Origin: a virus
Reading direction: 5' to 3' (one strand)
Virus record (IMG/VR): IMGVR_UViG_3300010401_000050
Coordinates: 1-42,176 of that record
Length of the DNA: 42,176 nt
The notes under the pieces are model-generated. The model saw nothing but the letters and a program-made list of their open reading frames with translations. It did no database searches and was not told where the DNA came from. A program made the position numbers and the translations under genes. Below are positions 8,504-16,387 of this stretch, piece after piece. Numbering within the stretch: position 1 is the first letter of the stretch; every line of letters begins with the position of its first letter.

Positions 8504-10920
8504 CGCCCGCCCTCTACATCAACTCCGCCGGCATGGTGGAGGCAGTGGACCCGGCTCGCGCCCCGGAGGTGGAGGGCCTAGGGTGGGTGCCCGCGTCCGT
8601 GGAGCAGTCCCGCGACTACTTCCTCGCCCAGAAGTACGGCACCACCGGGCAGGCCGCCGTCGCTGGCCTGGAGTCCTTCGGCTCCATGCTCTCCCTCGGG
8701 GCCTCCACGTGGGCGGAGACGGCGGCCGGAGTCCCGGCGGAGGACATCGCCGCCCGCGAGAAGCACAACCCCCTCGCCTCGGGGGCAGGCGCGACGGCCG
8801 GCATCCTCCTGCCCCTCCTGCTGAGCGGCGGTGAGTCCGCGGCGGCACAGGGCGAGACGGCGGCCTCCCGCGCCGCGTCCATGGCGGGCCCGTCGCTGCT
8901 GGCGAAGGCAGGGAAGGCCGTCTCCCGCGCCGTCCTGCCGGAACTTCCGGAGGGCGCCCCACTGGCGCAGCGGCTGGCAGCGAAGGGCCTGGCAGCGGCG
9001 GCCGGCGGAGCGCTGGAGGGCGCCGGGTACGAGGCCGGGCAGCTCGTCCACGAGTCCGCCCTGGGAGACCCGAATCGGGTTGCGGAATCCGCCCTTGCGA
9101 GAATCGGTCTCTCCGCGGCCACCTTCGGGGCGCTGTCGGGGGGTGGGGGCATCCTCGGGGAGTTGGCCGGGGAGGCGCTGTCCAGCATCAAGGGCGGCGG
9201 CGCGGGCGCGAAGCTGGCGGACTGGCTGGGCGACTTCGAGGCCGAACGGAACATCAAGGCGGCCGGCGGCATCCAGTCGGACTTGACGCGCGCCCGGAAG
9301 CAGATCGGCCGGGAGGGGCTCAACTCCATCGGCCGGGAGATGGGCGAGTTGGGCCTCGTGGGCCCGTTCTCCACCCCGGCGCAGACGCTGGAGCGGGCGG
9401 ATGCGCTGATGGGGCGATCGGGCGCCACCATGGGGGACGTGCTGAAGTCCGCAGACGACCTCGCCGCGGCCGAGGGAAAGACCATCGGGGGCGGGTACTC
9501 CTCGCTCGCCCGCGCCCGGACGGAGATCCTGACTCGTCTGGAAGAAGACCCGATGCAGCGCCAAGCAGCGGCGCTGTTCAAAGCCGACCTCGACGCCTGG
9601 GAGCCGAAGTTCGCCAACGGCGCTACGTTGGTGGACCTCCACAAGATGCGCCGGAGCGTCGATACCGCCCTGTATGGCTGGCGCGGCTCCTTGGACCCAT
9701 TCGCCTCTGCCTACCGCGAGGCGCTCCATGACTTCCGCAACATCATCTCCGACAACATCGAGACGGGCATCCTGAAGTCTAAACTCCCGCTCCCCACAGA
9801 AGCCGTGGCAACGTGGAAGACCGCCAACCGGGAGTACCAAGTCGCCGCTCGCGCGGCGGAGTTTGCCGAGAAGGGGCTGGACCGCTCCACCGGCAACAAC
9901 CCCTTCGGTCTCTCCGCCATCCTTGGTGGCGTCGCTGGCACCGTCGCGGGCGGCCCTATCGGCGGCCTCGCCGCCACCGCCGCCACCGAGTTGACCCGGC
10001 GCTACAGCTCCGGCGTCCTGGGCGGCCTCGCCCGCGGCCTCCGGGGCCTGTTGGAGGGCGAAGAAGGCGCCCTCGTGGCCAACCGGACCGCCGAGGCGGT
10101 GGCGGCGGAACGCCTCGCAGGTGGTGCCGGAGTCGCCGCGCGCGCGAGCACCGCCCCGGAAACTGCGGCCGCGCTGTCTGTCCTGGCCAAGGCGCAGCGA
10201 GAGGTGACGCAGGAGATCGACGGCGCGCTGTCCCACCTTCTGCGCAGCGCCCCGCAGGCCGTGGGCCGGACCGCGGCCGCAACTGCCTCCCGCGCGGCCG
10301 CGCAAGCGGTGGAGGCCCGCCAGTTGGCGAACTCTCCGGAGCTGCTCCAGGACGCCCTGACGCGGCAGACGGACGAGCTCCACGGACACGCCCCGGACGT
10401 GTCCCAGGCCGCTCAGATGGCCGCTGCGCGCGCGGTGGCGTTCTTGGCCTCCAAGGCCCCGGCGACGGCCCTCCGCGGCCTCCACGCGAAGGGGACTCGC
10501 CCCAGCGCCTTCGAGTTGGGCAAGTTCGGCCGCTACGCTGACGTGGTGGAACGGCCCCTGCGCGCCCTCCAGCACGCCCGCCGCGGAACGCTCACCCCGG
10601 AGCATGTAGGCGCGCTGCGTATCGTGTACCCGGCGCTTCACCGGCAGATCCAGTCCCGACTGATGGACCAACTCATGGGCCATGGGGGGAAGACAATCTC
10701 CCCACAGTCGCGCATGATGCTCTCCATGCTGACGGGGTATCCGCTGGACGGGAGTCTCGGGTGGAACGCCATCGCGGCGAACCAAGCGGTGTACGCCCGC
10801 CCGGCACAGCAGCCAATGGACGGTCCGGTGGGAAGCCCGAACGCGGTGGCCCTGAAGCAGGCGGGGCGGGTGCAGACGGCCGGGCAGCGGCGCGAGTCGC
10901 GGCTCGGCGGGGAGAGTTGA
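8500..10920 (+). CDS. Internal virion (ejection-type) protein C
   Basis: An 806-residue Ala-rich protein starting with GTG that overlaps the preceding TGA. The N-terminus (ALYINSAGMVEAVDPARAPE) resembles the short beta region that opens many large podovirus internal proteins. Hydrophobic Gly/Ala stretches at about 95-112 (ATAGILLPLLLSGG) and at about 480-500 (LGGVAGTVAGGPIGGLAATA) could enter membranes; much of the rest is predicted helical with a central charged region (250-480). It is the largest and last of the three coupled genes. No lysozyme or transglycosylase motif was found, so a cell-wall activity cannot be claimed. Confidence 0.7.
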   Translation: MTPALYINSAGMVEAVDPARAPEVEGLGWVPASVEQSRDYFLAQKYGTTGQAAVAGLESFGSMLSLGASTWAETAAGVPAEDIAAREKHNPLASGAGATAGILLPLLLSGGESAAAQGETAASRAASMAGPSLLAKAGKAVSRAVLPELPEGAPLAQRLAAKGLAAAAGGALEGAGYEAGQLVHESALGDPNRVAESALARIGLSAATFGALSGGGGILGELAGEALSSIKGGGAGAKLADWLGDFEAERNIKAAGGIQSDLTRARKQIGREGLNSIGREMGELGLVGPFSTPAQTLERADALMGRSGATMGDVLKSADDLAAAEGKTIGGGYSSLARARTEILTRLEEDPMQRQAAALFKADLDAWEPKFANGATLVDLHKMRRSVDTALYGWRGSLDPFASAYREALHDFRNIISDNIETGILKSKLPLPTEAVATWKTANREYQVAARAAEFAEKGLDRSTGNNPFGLSAILGGVAGTVAGGPIGGLAATAATELTRRYSSGVLGGLARGLRGLLEGEEGALVANRTAEAVAAERLAGGAGVAARASTAPETAAALSVLAKAQREVTQEIDGALSHLLRSAPQAVGRTAAATASRAAAQAVEARQLANSPELLQDALTRQTDELHGHAPDVSQAAQMAAARAVAFLASKAPATALRGLHAKGTRPSAFELGKFGRYADVVERPLRALQHARRGTLTPEHVGALRIVYPALHRQIQSRLMDQLMGHGGKTISPQSRMMLSMLTGYPLDGSLGWNAIAANQAVYARPAQQPMDGPVGSPNAVALKQAGRVQTAGQRRESRLGGES

Positions 10921-10921
10921 C

Positions 10922-11413
10922 ATGGCGCAGGGAGGCCCGAAGCCAAGCGCGTTCTACCTGGAGCGGCAGGCCGCGACGCGGAACCCGGCGACGCCGGCTC
11001 CGGTGACTGTCTCCGCAGCTGGCGAGTACCCGCTCACATCGCTCTGCGCGGTGGGGCAGACCGATCCAGGAGCGGGCACCACCCGCGCGGGCGATGGGCT
11101 CTGGCTCTCCGGCCTGATGGCGATCACCGTCACCCTCTACCCCAACCCCGGCCTGGCGCTGACCGGCGGAAGCCTGCTGGGGTGGGTGTGGACGCCGTTC
11201 CAGCAGGTGTGGTGCCGCGCGCCGGACCTGGACTTGACCGTCACCTCCGGGACATACACCGGCCCCAACGGCTACCTCTTCGCGCCGATGCGCGTCCCGA
11301 ACCGGAGCGGCTTCATCCTGCTCTATGCGGCGTCCAGCCTCACCGGCACGTCGGCCGACTTCCTCCTGCGCATCGACGGCTTCCAGAGCGTCCTTGGGAT
11401 GGGCACGTCATGA
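10922..11413 (+). CDS. Virion beta-sandwich-like protein
   Basis: A 163-residue protein starting 2 bp after the preceding stop and overlapping the next gene by ATGA. From residue 25 it alternates Thr/Val/Leu strands with Gly-Pro turns (ITVTLYPNPGLALTGGSLLG, then LDLTVTSGTYTGPNGY), and its C-terminus FILLYAASSLTGTSADFLLR suggests a jelly-roll-like or fibre-head domain. It has no signal peptide, unlike the next gene. I do not recognise a named family. Placement between ejection proteins and a fibre-like protein suggests a structural or receptor-binding accessory. Confidence 0.6.
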   Translation: MAQGGPKPSAFYLERQAATRNPATPAPVTVSAAGEYPLTSLCAVGQTDPGAGTTRAGDGLWLSGLMAITVTLYPNPGLALTGGSLLGWVWTPFQQVWCRAPDLDLTVTSGTYTGPNGYLFAPMRVPNRSGFILLYAASSLTGTSADFLLRIDGFQSVLGMGTS

Positions 11414-12654
11414 AGCGCTGGCAGTGGGGAGTGGTGGCCATCCTCGGGGCGTTGGTGGCGCTGGAGGCGTTGGTGTACGCGCAGCCGGCGCCGAACAACT
11501 GCGGCCTCAACATGCTGTGCCGGGTGCGGGACCTGATCGTCACCGGTACCGCCACCTTCATCGGCAACGTCACGCTCGATGGCGGATCCACCGTAAACGG
11601 GGACTTCTACGTCAACGGCGATGCTGGCATTTCCACAAACCTGAGCATCGTTGGATTCACCCAAGGCCAGGACGCCGGCTTCAACCGCGTCGGCGTGACG
11701 GCCGGACTGCACACGCTCAACACCGCCGGCACCATGTGCTTCAACGGCACGACTGGCCCGTGCATCGGGTACCAAGGAGCCACGGACGTCGGCCCCACCG
11801 GCACCAACGGCTGGGTCGTCCCCGGCCGCTCCCAAGCCCAAGGCGTCCTCGACGTCCTCGGCTACGCGTCCAACAGCGGCTTGAGCTCCAACTGCCTGCC
11901 GGACCACGGGAATGCGTTCTGCATCAACGACACGGGTGGCCTCTCGGGCTCCAACGGGGCCAGTCTCGCGATGTGGGACTTCACCACCGCGGGCACGCTC
12001 TCCCTGGACGGTGGCATCAACGTGGGCGACAGCACCGGCACGCCGCTGGGGGCGATCACCTCCGCGGGCCTGCACCAGAGCGCGGCCACCTCCGGGAACC
12101 AGTTCGCCTGCACCGGCGCGGCCACCTGCAACGTCCAGAGCGCCTCCGGGCAGACGGCGGCACTGGACTGCGGCGGCGGGACATGCACCGCCAGCCTCGG
12201 CGCCACCAATGCCACCACCTCCGTCGTGGGCCGCTCCGGGCAGACCACCACCATCAACGGGAGCGCCACCTTCGGGACGGCTGGACCCAGCCTCGGCGGC
12301 GCCGTCACCGGCACCGTGGGCGTCTACGCGGCCGGGCTGCTGACGGCCACCACCAACTACGGCGCCTTCTCCTTCGCCAACAGCGTCACCAACGTCTCGC
12401 TGGGCAACGTCACCTGCACCCACGCCGTGGCCGGCACCAGCACGGCGGCAACGTTGGCCGTCCGCAACGTGACGGACTCCAGCACCCTCTGCTCCGGCTC
12501 CTACTCCTGCACCACGTCGGCGAACACGCCGACGCTCATCTTCGCCTGTAACCAAGCGCCGCTGGCGAACAAGGCGTACGCGCTCCAGTTCACCACCGGC
12601 TGCGGCGGGACGCAGGTGACGGGCCTCAACTGCTCCATCGAAGTCGCCCACTGA
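11410..12654 (+). CDS. Fibre-like beta-helical protein with signal/TM N-terminus
   Basis: A 414-residue protein whose first 25 residues form a basic then hydrophobic segment ending ALVYAQPAP, a plausible signal peptide or membrane anchor, which is odd for a virion fibre. After it come short repeats typical of phage fibres and beta-helices (TATFIGNVTLDGGSTVNGDF, then YVNGDAG). The C-terminal half is rich in Gly, Thr and Cys, with pairs such as CTGAATC and CGGGTC. The ATG at 11410 overlaps the preceding TGA; an upstream in-frame extension was rejected because it merely reads the other gene out of frame. It may be a tail fibre, or an exported protein displayed by infected cells. Confidence 0.65.
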   Translation: MKRWQWGVVAILGALVALEALVYAQPAPNNCGLNMLCRVRDLIVTGTATFIGNVTLDGGSTVNGDFYVNGDAGISTNLSIVGFTQGQDAGFNRVGVTAGLHTLNTAGTMCFNGTTGPCIGYQGATDVGPTGTNGWVVPGRSQAQGVLDVLGYASNSGLSSNCLPDHGNAFCINDTGGLSGSNGASLAMWDFTTAGTLSLDGGINVGDSTGTPLGAITSAGLHQSAATSGNQFACTGAATCNVQSASGQTAALDCGGGTCTASLGATNATTSVVGRSGQTTTINGSATFGTAGPSLGGAVTGTVGVYAAGLLTATTNYGAFSFANSVTNVSLGNVTCTHAVAGTSTAATLAVRNVTDSSTLCSGSYSCTTSANTPTLIFACNQAPLANKAYALQFTTGCGGTQVTGLNCSIEVAH

Positions 12655-12667
12655 AAGGGGATTCCTG

Positions 12668-13000
12668 ATGCCGAAGACCATCCTCACCCGCCGCCTGTTG
12701 CTGGGAGTCGCCGCGGCGGGCGCCGTGGGCGGCTCCCTCATCGGGGGCGTGCTGGTGCTCCGCCCCGGCGTCGGCCAGGCCGCCGCCTTCGGTGGCGCCA
12801 ACCCCGTTCTATTCAGCCAGGGCGGGCACGTCATCGTCGGCACCGCCACCGTCAGTTGCGCCGGGGAGTGCGTGGTGGCCACCGACGAGGGGGACGACTT
12901 CCGGACGTGTCCACTCCGTTTGTCGCCCAAGGCCTCCTACGCGGCCTGCCTGACGGCGCTGAACGCTGCCTGCGTCGCCACCTGCAAGACCACCCCATGA
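12668..13000 (+). CDS. Small exported Cys-rich protein, Tat-like N-terminus
   Basis: A 110-residue protein with AAGGGG 10 nt before its ATG. The N-terminus has twin arginines directly before a hydrophobic stretch (TRRLLLGVAAAGAVGGSLIG), resembling a Tat signal or a single membrane segment. The remaining 75 residues contain six Cys (SCAGEC, TC, AAC, AACVATC), likely paired once exported. No family recognised. It ends overlapping the start of the next exported protein (ATGA), forming a compact cassette with the genes on either side. Confidence 0.65.
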   Translation: MPKTILTRRLLLGVAAAGAVGGSLIGGVLVLRPGVGQAAAFGGANPVLFSQGGHVIVGTATVSCAGECVVATDEGDDFRTCPLRLSPKASYAACLTALNAACVATCKTTP

Positions 13001-13248
13001 CGCGCGCCATGCTCTTGTTGGCGCTCGCCGGCACGCCCATCCTGGGGCCCGCCGTCACATCCCCGAAGCCGGACGGCTCGTGGAAGTGCGCCGCGGCGTG
13101 CTACGTGGACGGCAACGTGGACGGCGGCTCTTGCCACGTCCCCATATCGGCCACGGGCCCAACGGAGGACGCATGCAAGGCCAAACTCGCCACCCGGTGC
13201 GCAGCGACGAAGCCGCCGCCAGGCGGGTGCCGTCTGGGCGCTCCATAG
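12997..13248 (+). CDS. Small exported Cys-rich protein
   Basis: An 83-residue protein with an N-terminal hydrophobic signal (AMLLLALAGTPILGPAV) and six Cys in the mature part (KCAAACY, SCH, AC, RC, GC). No lipobox is present, so it is not a classical Rz1-type lipoprotein. Its ATG overlaps the previous stop. The next gene starts inside its 3' end in another frame, an arrangement also seen for spanin pairs, although neither partner is confirmed. Function unknown. Confidence 0.6.
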   Translation: MTRAMLLLALAGTPILGPAVTSPKPDGSWKCAAACYVDGNVDGGSCHVPISATGPTEDACKAKLATRCAATKPPPGGCRLGAP

Positions 13249-13568
13249 TCGGAGCCCTCGTCGCCGCAGTGGTGGCGCTCGCTGGTGGTGGCGGGGCCGG
13301 CTACTACGCCCGGAGCGCCTCCGGGGAATCCGCGCCGCTGGAGCGCGTGTCGGCGCTCGAGCGCTGGCAGGCCGCGAAGGTGGCAACGGACGCCATCGAG
13401 GCCCAGCAGCGGACGGACTTCGTTCTCGCCATCCGGGACATGACGGCCACCAACGCCTCGGTGAGGGACGCGGTGATCGCCCTCACTGAGCGGATGGGGG
13501 CGATGGACGCCCGCCTCCAGGCCGTCGAGCGCGCTGGATCCGTTCAGGCGGCGGGAGGCCACCGATGA
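13173..13568 (+). CDS. N-terminal TM plus coiled-coil protein (candidate spanin-like)
   Basis: A 131-residue protein whose ATG is preceded by a strong GGAGG 6 nt upstream, although the start lies within the previous gene. Residues about 23-45 form one membrane segment (VGALVAAVVALAGGGGAGYY) after a basic N-terminus, followed by a coiled-coil-like helix (ALERWQAAKVATDAIEAQQR and the stretch to about 120). One N-terminal TM with a periplasmic coiled coil is the architecture of inner-membrane spanins (Rz). Against this, no Rz1-type lipoprotein is nested in it and no endolysin is adjacent. A virion or host-membrane role remains possible. Confidence 0.6.
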   Translation: MQGQTRHPVRSDEAAARRVPSGRSIVGALVAAVVALAGGGGAGYYARSASGESAPLERVSALERWQAAKVATDAIEAQQRTDFVLAIRDMTATNASVRDAVIALTERMGAMDARLQAVERAGSVQAAGGHR

Positions 13569-13598
13569 CAACCGGGGGCCATCGCCGCATGCGCGGGG

Positions 13599-13856
13599 TC
13601 AACCTCCGGGACTGGTAGGCGGCGGGGGTTCGCACGTCCCCAGATCCGGCCCCCGAGAGAGCACGTCCGCAAGCGCATTCGCCCTCTGGGCAAAGAAGGC
13701 GGCTTCCTCCAGTTTCGTGGTCACCAGTGACAACTCCCGGGACTTCGGGAGCGCCTCCTCGAGCCAATGCAGCAGCCCGCTGAACTCGAGTCGGATCTGC
13801 TCCGATCTCTCGATGCCGCCGTCAGACAACGCCGTCGCTGCGAACGCCTTGTGCAT
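13599..13856 (-). CDS. Acb2/Tad1 hairpin-type protein, candidate anti-CBASS sponge
   Basis: An 85-residue all-helical protein. It matches the Acb2/Tad1 domain pattern (formerly DUF7681): an N-terminal AFAATALSDGGIERSEQIR helix, a second helix with FSGLLHWLEEA, then the signature SRELSLVTTKLEEAAFF followed by AQRANA. Acb2 proteins form hexamers that bind cyclic di- and trinucleotides made by CBASS synthases, so blocking abortive immunity in the cytoplasm. The ATG at 13856 is preferred over the GTG one codon upstream because a textbook GGAGGTGA lies 6 nt before it. It is the last gene of the leftward operon. The C-terminal 18 residues are Pro-rich. Family assignment is from pattern recognition; ligand and activity are inferred. 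Confidence 0.85.
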   Translation of the reverse strand: MHKAFAATALSDGGIERSEQIRLEFSGLLHWLEEALPKSRELSLVTTKLEEAAFFAQRANALADVLSRGPDLGTCEPPPPTSPGG

Positions 13857-13870
13857 CACTCACCTCCACT

Positions 13871-13999
13871 TCAAGAAAAGATGCGGTCCCTGCGGCGCCC
13901 AGGAGAGAACGCGCCGCGGGACCGCCAGGCCGTCCGAACAAGGGCCCCCAGCCCATGCCCGGCGCCACAACCAACAAAGACGCGCTCGATGCCATCCAT
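13871..13999 (-). CDS. Possible 42-residue protein coupled to the Erf gene
   Basis: A short reading frame begins with an ATG overlapping the TAA of the Erf-like gene (TAATG) and ends just before the Shine-Dalgarno of the Acb2-like gene. The peptide is basic and Gly/Arg-rich (for example VFVGCGAGHGLGALVR) without a recognisable motif. Start/stop coupling is the only support, so it may be non-coding spacer. It fills nearly all of the gap between its neighbours. Confidence 0.3.
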   Translation of the reverse strand: MDGIERVFVGCGAGHGLGALVRTAWRSRGAFSPGRRRDRIFS

Positions 14000-14982
14000 T
14001 ACCCGCCGCTGCCAGGCTCGTCCGCTGGCGGCCCAAGGTGGCGACAGAACAACTCTGCGTCCTCGGCCGTCACCTCCTGGCGCCCCCCGCGCTTGCGGTG
14101 GTCGCGCAACCAGTTGGCCACCGCGGTTCCGTCCCACCCGTGCTGGGAGCCTGCCTTCAAGGCCTTGGCGAAGTACACCCCGGCGCCGCGCTCGCGGGCG
14201 TGCTCCTCATTCTCGCCCGGCAGCACGTCCACGATGCCGAGGCCCTTCGCGGCGGCCTTCACATCGGCGGACGACGGGCCCGGCTTCTGGGTGTCGGGCT
14301 TGGGGTTCTGCCTGCGCATCTCCGCTTCGATGGCCCCGATGAGCGCTGACTCGCTGGCGTGGAAGCGCTTCTTCTCTGGGTTGGCCAGCGCCTTCCGCGC
14401 CGCTTCGAGGTAGATGATGAGGTGCCGTGGGTCCGCCCCGGCGATGGCGCCCTTGGGGGCAGGGCCGAAGGTCGGGAAGTGCGTCGGCGCTGCTCGGTTG
14501 CTGGCTGGCGGTTCGTCTCCGGCGGGCTCTGGGCGCTGACGTTGACGGGGCGGCGGAACGGCGTCGTTCTCCGGGTCGTCTCCGGTGGGGATCATGAAGC
14601 CGTTGAGGATGGCGTACTTCATGGCGCCCGTGAGCGCCTTCCCGGACTGCTTGTCCCCGTAGTCCATGCCTTCCCCCATCGTCTCCGCGAAGTCGAGCTT
14701 CTCGCCCGTCTCTCCGTCGTGGGCCGTGAGGGTGAGGTAGACCGCGAGCACGTTGACCTCGCCGTTCTTGGTTTTGCAGATGCGCCACTCGGAACGGGTC
14801 AGCTTGTGGGTGACGAAGATGCGCCGGTTCGCCAGTTCCTTGCGCACCTCCGCCAGCACGTCCGCCGCGGTGGCGTAATCGTACCCTTGAGCGGAGTTGT
14901 GGCCGTTCTTCGGGATGCGATCGGCATGCGCCATCACCTCGGCCAACTTGGAGACCAGCGTCATCTTGCCAGGCTCGCTCAC
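13999..14982 (-). CDS. erf: Erf-like single-strand DNA annealing protein
   Basis: A 327-residue recombinase of the Erf superfamily. The N-terminal domain shows the family hallmarks: LAEVMAHADRIPKNGHN, GYDYATAADVLAEVRKEL, a central VYLTLTAHDGETGEKLDF, then the conserved GEGMDYGDKQSGKALTGAMK and LNGFMIPTGDDPE. These proteins anneal complementary single strands for recombination-dependent circularisation and repair. A Pro-rich linker (145-180) leads to a C-terminal helical domain. The GTG at 14982 overlaps the previous TGA and has GGAGGAG upstream. It follows directly after the Gam-like gene, a typical recombination pair. Confidence 0.9.
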   Translation of the reverse strand: MSEPGKMTLVSKLAEVMAHADRIPKNGHNSAQGYDYATAADVLAEVRKELANRRIFVTHKLTRSEWRICKTKNGEVNVLAVYLTLTAHDGETGEKLDFAETMGEGMDYGDKQSGKALTGAMKYAILNGFMIPTGDDPENDAVPPPRQRQRPEPAGDEPPASNRAAPTHFPTFGPAPKGAIAGADPRHLIIYLEAARKALANPEKKRFHASESALIGAIEAEMRRQNPKPDTQKPGPSSADVKAAAKGLGIVDVLPGENEEHARERGAGVYFAKALKAGSQHGWDGTAVANWLRDHRKRGGRQEVTAEDAELFCRHLGPPADEPGSGG

Positions 14983-15572
14983 GACTCCTCCTCTGCGGAC
15001 ACGGTCAGCGTCTCGGACTCCGGAATGCGCCGAACGCCAGGCGGGATAACCTTCGTCTTCTTGACGTGCTCGTTCAGGCCGGACTTGGAGAACATGTCCC
15101 GAATAGTCCGCGGCGGCGGTTCGGGGAAGATGGGATCTGCCGCGGCGCCCTCCCCGTTCGCCCACTCCCAGAGGGCGTCGTAGTCCGTCACCTCCAGCAC
15201 GGCCGGCTTCGTACGCCACGCCAGCATCAGGCCGCTCGGCAGCGTCCGGGACTTCGCACGGCCAACGAGAATCTCGTCTCGGTGCGAGTGGGCGTAGATC
15301 TCGATGGCCGTCCGGAACTTCTCGGCCTCGCGCTCCAGCGGCGCGTTCAGTGCCTCGGTCCGGTCGCGGATGCGAGCGACGGCGGCCACCATGAGACGCT
15401 CGTTCTCGGAGATGCCGCGCTCGTACTCGGCCCACTTCCCGCCAGCCCAGTCGAGTCCTCCGATGTTCTGGACCCGGCCGTCCCGGAAGCCATCCCACTC
15501 CAGCTCGCCCGCCACTGGGTCTGCGCCAGAGGGCGCCTCGTCGGACAGGTCCTCCTCGGTGGGCGCGCTCAC
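14979..15572 (-). CDS. gam: Mu Gam-like host-nuclease inhibitor
   Basis: A 197-residue protein similar in pattern to Mu Gam: a long N-terminal helix (RIRDRTEALNAPLEREAEKF), the segment IYAHSHRDEIL, then the conserved KSRTLPSGLMLAWRTKPAV and a C-terminal LNEHVKKTKVIPPGV strand-turn. Mu Gam binds DNA ends and blocks RecBCD-type exonucleases, so it would protect ends before Erf acts. The GTG start overlaps the upstream TGA (GTGA), with GAGG 10 nt before. Its own stop overlaps the Erf start. A tail of about 25 acidic residues follows the conserved part. Confidence 0.8.
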   Translation of the reverse strand: MSAPTEEDLSDEAPSGADPVAGELEWDGFRDGRVQNIGGLDWAGGKWAEYERGISENERLMVAAVARIRDRTEALNAPLEREAEKFRTAIEIYAHSHRDEILVGRAKSRTLPSGLMLAWRTKPAVLEVTDYDALWEWANGEGAAADPIFPEPPPRTIRDMFSKSGLNEHVKKTKVIPPGVRRIPESETLTVSAEEES

Positions 15573-15823
15573 GGGCCGACCTCAGAGAGCAACGCGGCAT
15601 CCCGAAGACACCACGCACAGCGGCCGATTTCGCTCAACGACCCGCAGCAGTCCTCTACCCGTGCCCGCAACCGCTCGACGAGACGCCTCACGTCTTCGCG
15701 GGCTTGCCGATGATCGGCCTCCACCTTCGCCACCAACTCCACGGCCTCCTCTTGTTCGATGTCTGGATTGCCCATCGCCTTGTCTGCCGCCGCGTACTCG
15801 GCGTCCGTCAGTCGTACCGCCAT
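15569..15823 (-). CDS. Small helical protein of the recombination operon
   Basis: An 84-residue protein starting MAVRLTDAEYAAADKAM and continuing as a charged amphipathic helix (VEADHRQAREDVRRLVERLR), then a short Cys-containing end (EDCCGSL, GRCAWCLRD). The ATG at 15823 has AGGAGG 8 nt upstream and overlaps the previous stop (TGATG). The two CxxC-like pairs near the C-terminus might bind metal. Function unknown. Confidence 0.65.
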   Translation of the reverse strand: MAVRLTDAEYAAADKAMGNPDIEQEEAVELVAKVEADHRQAREDVRRLVERLRARVEDCCGSLSEIGRCAWCLRDAALLSEVGP

Positions 15824-16107
15824 CACCGCGCCTCCTGTCCCGTCTGCTCCGCCGCCTTCGTTTCCCACTTCCTCACCCACTCCGTCACCTGCTCCAGCGT
15901 GCCGGCGAAGTAGATGCGCTCACCCGTGGCCGAGCGTCCGTAGACCTCCGCGGAGCCGGGGCGAAGTCCGTTGATCATGTCCAGGCCCCACGTCACCTCG
16001 CGACGCCGGGCCCTGAAGAGTCCGGGGCCGGTGTAGCGCTTCAGGGCCCAGCCGTATGGCCGGAGCGCCGTGAGCATGTCGTGGAAGTCGGAGATGGTCT
16101 CAGGCAT
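15823..16107 (-). CDS. Unknown phage protein, 94 aa
   Basis: A 94-residue protein with a compact alpha/beta look: ISDFHDMLTALRPYGWALKR, an EVTWGLDMIN strand, YGRSATGERIYFAG and a C-terminal helix (VTEWVRKWETKAAEQ). No motif recognised. It overlaps the preceding gene by 8 bp and its stop overlaps the next start. No strong ribosome site precedes this ATG, so expression probably relies on coupling to the upstream gene. Confidence 0.6.
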   Translation of the reverse strand: MPETISDFHDMLTALRPYGWALKRYTGPGLFRARRREVTWGLDMINGLRPGSAEVYGRSATGERIYFAGTLEQVTEWVRKWETKAAEQTGQEAR

Positions 16108-16387
16108 CGAGGTTGTCCGGATTCGCGCGGCACCGATCGCAGTGCGTCCCGAAGCCAGGAGGAACGCGGTCCCCACACGCCAAGCAGTACCACTCGCTGC
16201 ACGCCGTGCAGAAGCCTCCGCCGTGGCGGTCCGGACAGGCCGGCCTCAGGCGTCCGTATTTGGTGGCGGCATCCAGCACCATCCCGAGCGCCTCGTCGGT
16301 CCGGTCGCCTCCGGTCACCACCTCGTGGCCGGAACCCAGTACGTCTCGGAGGGCAGAGACTTCCTTGATGGCTTCGTCGAGAGTCAT
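16100..16387 (-). CDS. Zinc-ribbon-like protein, 95 aa
   Basis: A 95-residue protein with an N-terminal helix (LDEAIKEVSALRDVLG) and a C-terminal Cys-rich module: CPDRHGGGFCTACSEWYC, CGD and CDRCR. The spacing fits a treble-clef or double zinc ribbon, suggesting DNA, RNA or protein binding. The ATG overlaps the upstream TGA. Specific role unknown. Confidence 0.65.
   Translation of the reverse strand: MTLDEAIKEVSALRDVLGSGHEVVTGGDRTDEALGMVLDAATKYGRLRPACPDRHGGGFCTACSEWYCLACGDRVPPGFGTHCDRCRANPDNLDA

Noticed and set aside
6326-10923. Very long leftward frames (684 and 781 codons) opposite the ejection-protein genes
   Set aside because: Antisense shadows of GC-rich coding DNA; no start context, no family pattern.
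13565-13618. 17-codon frame after the spanin-like gene with ATGA overlap
   Set aside because: Too short and without any other support; it lies in a convergent gap.
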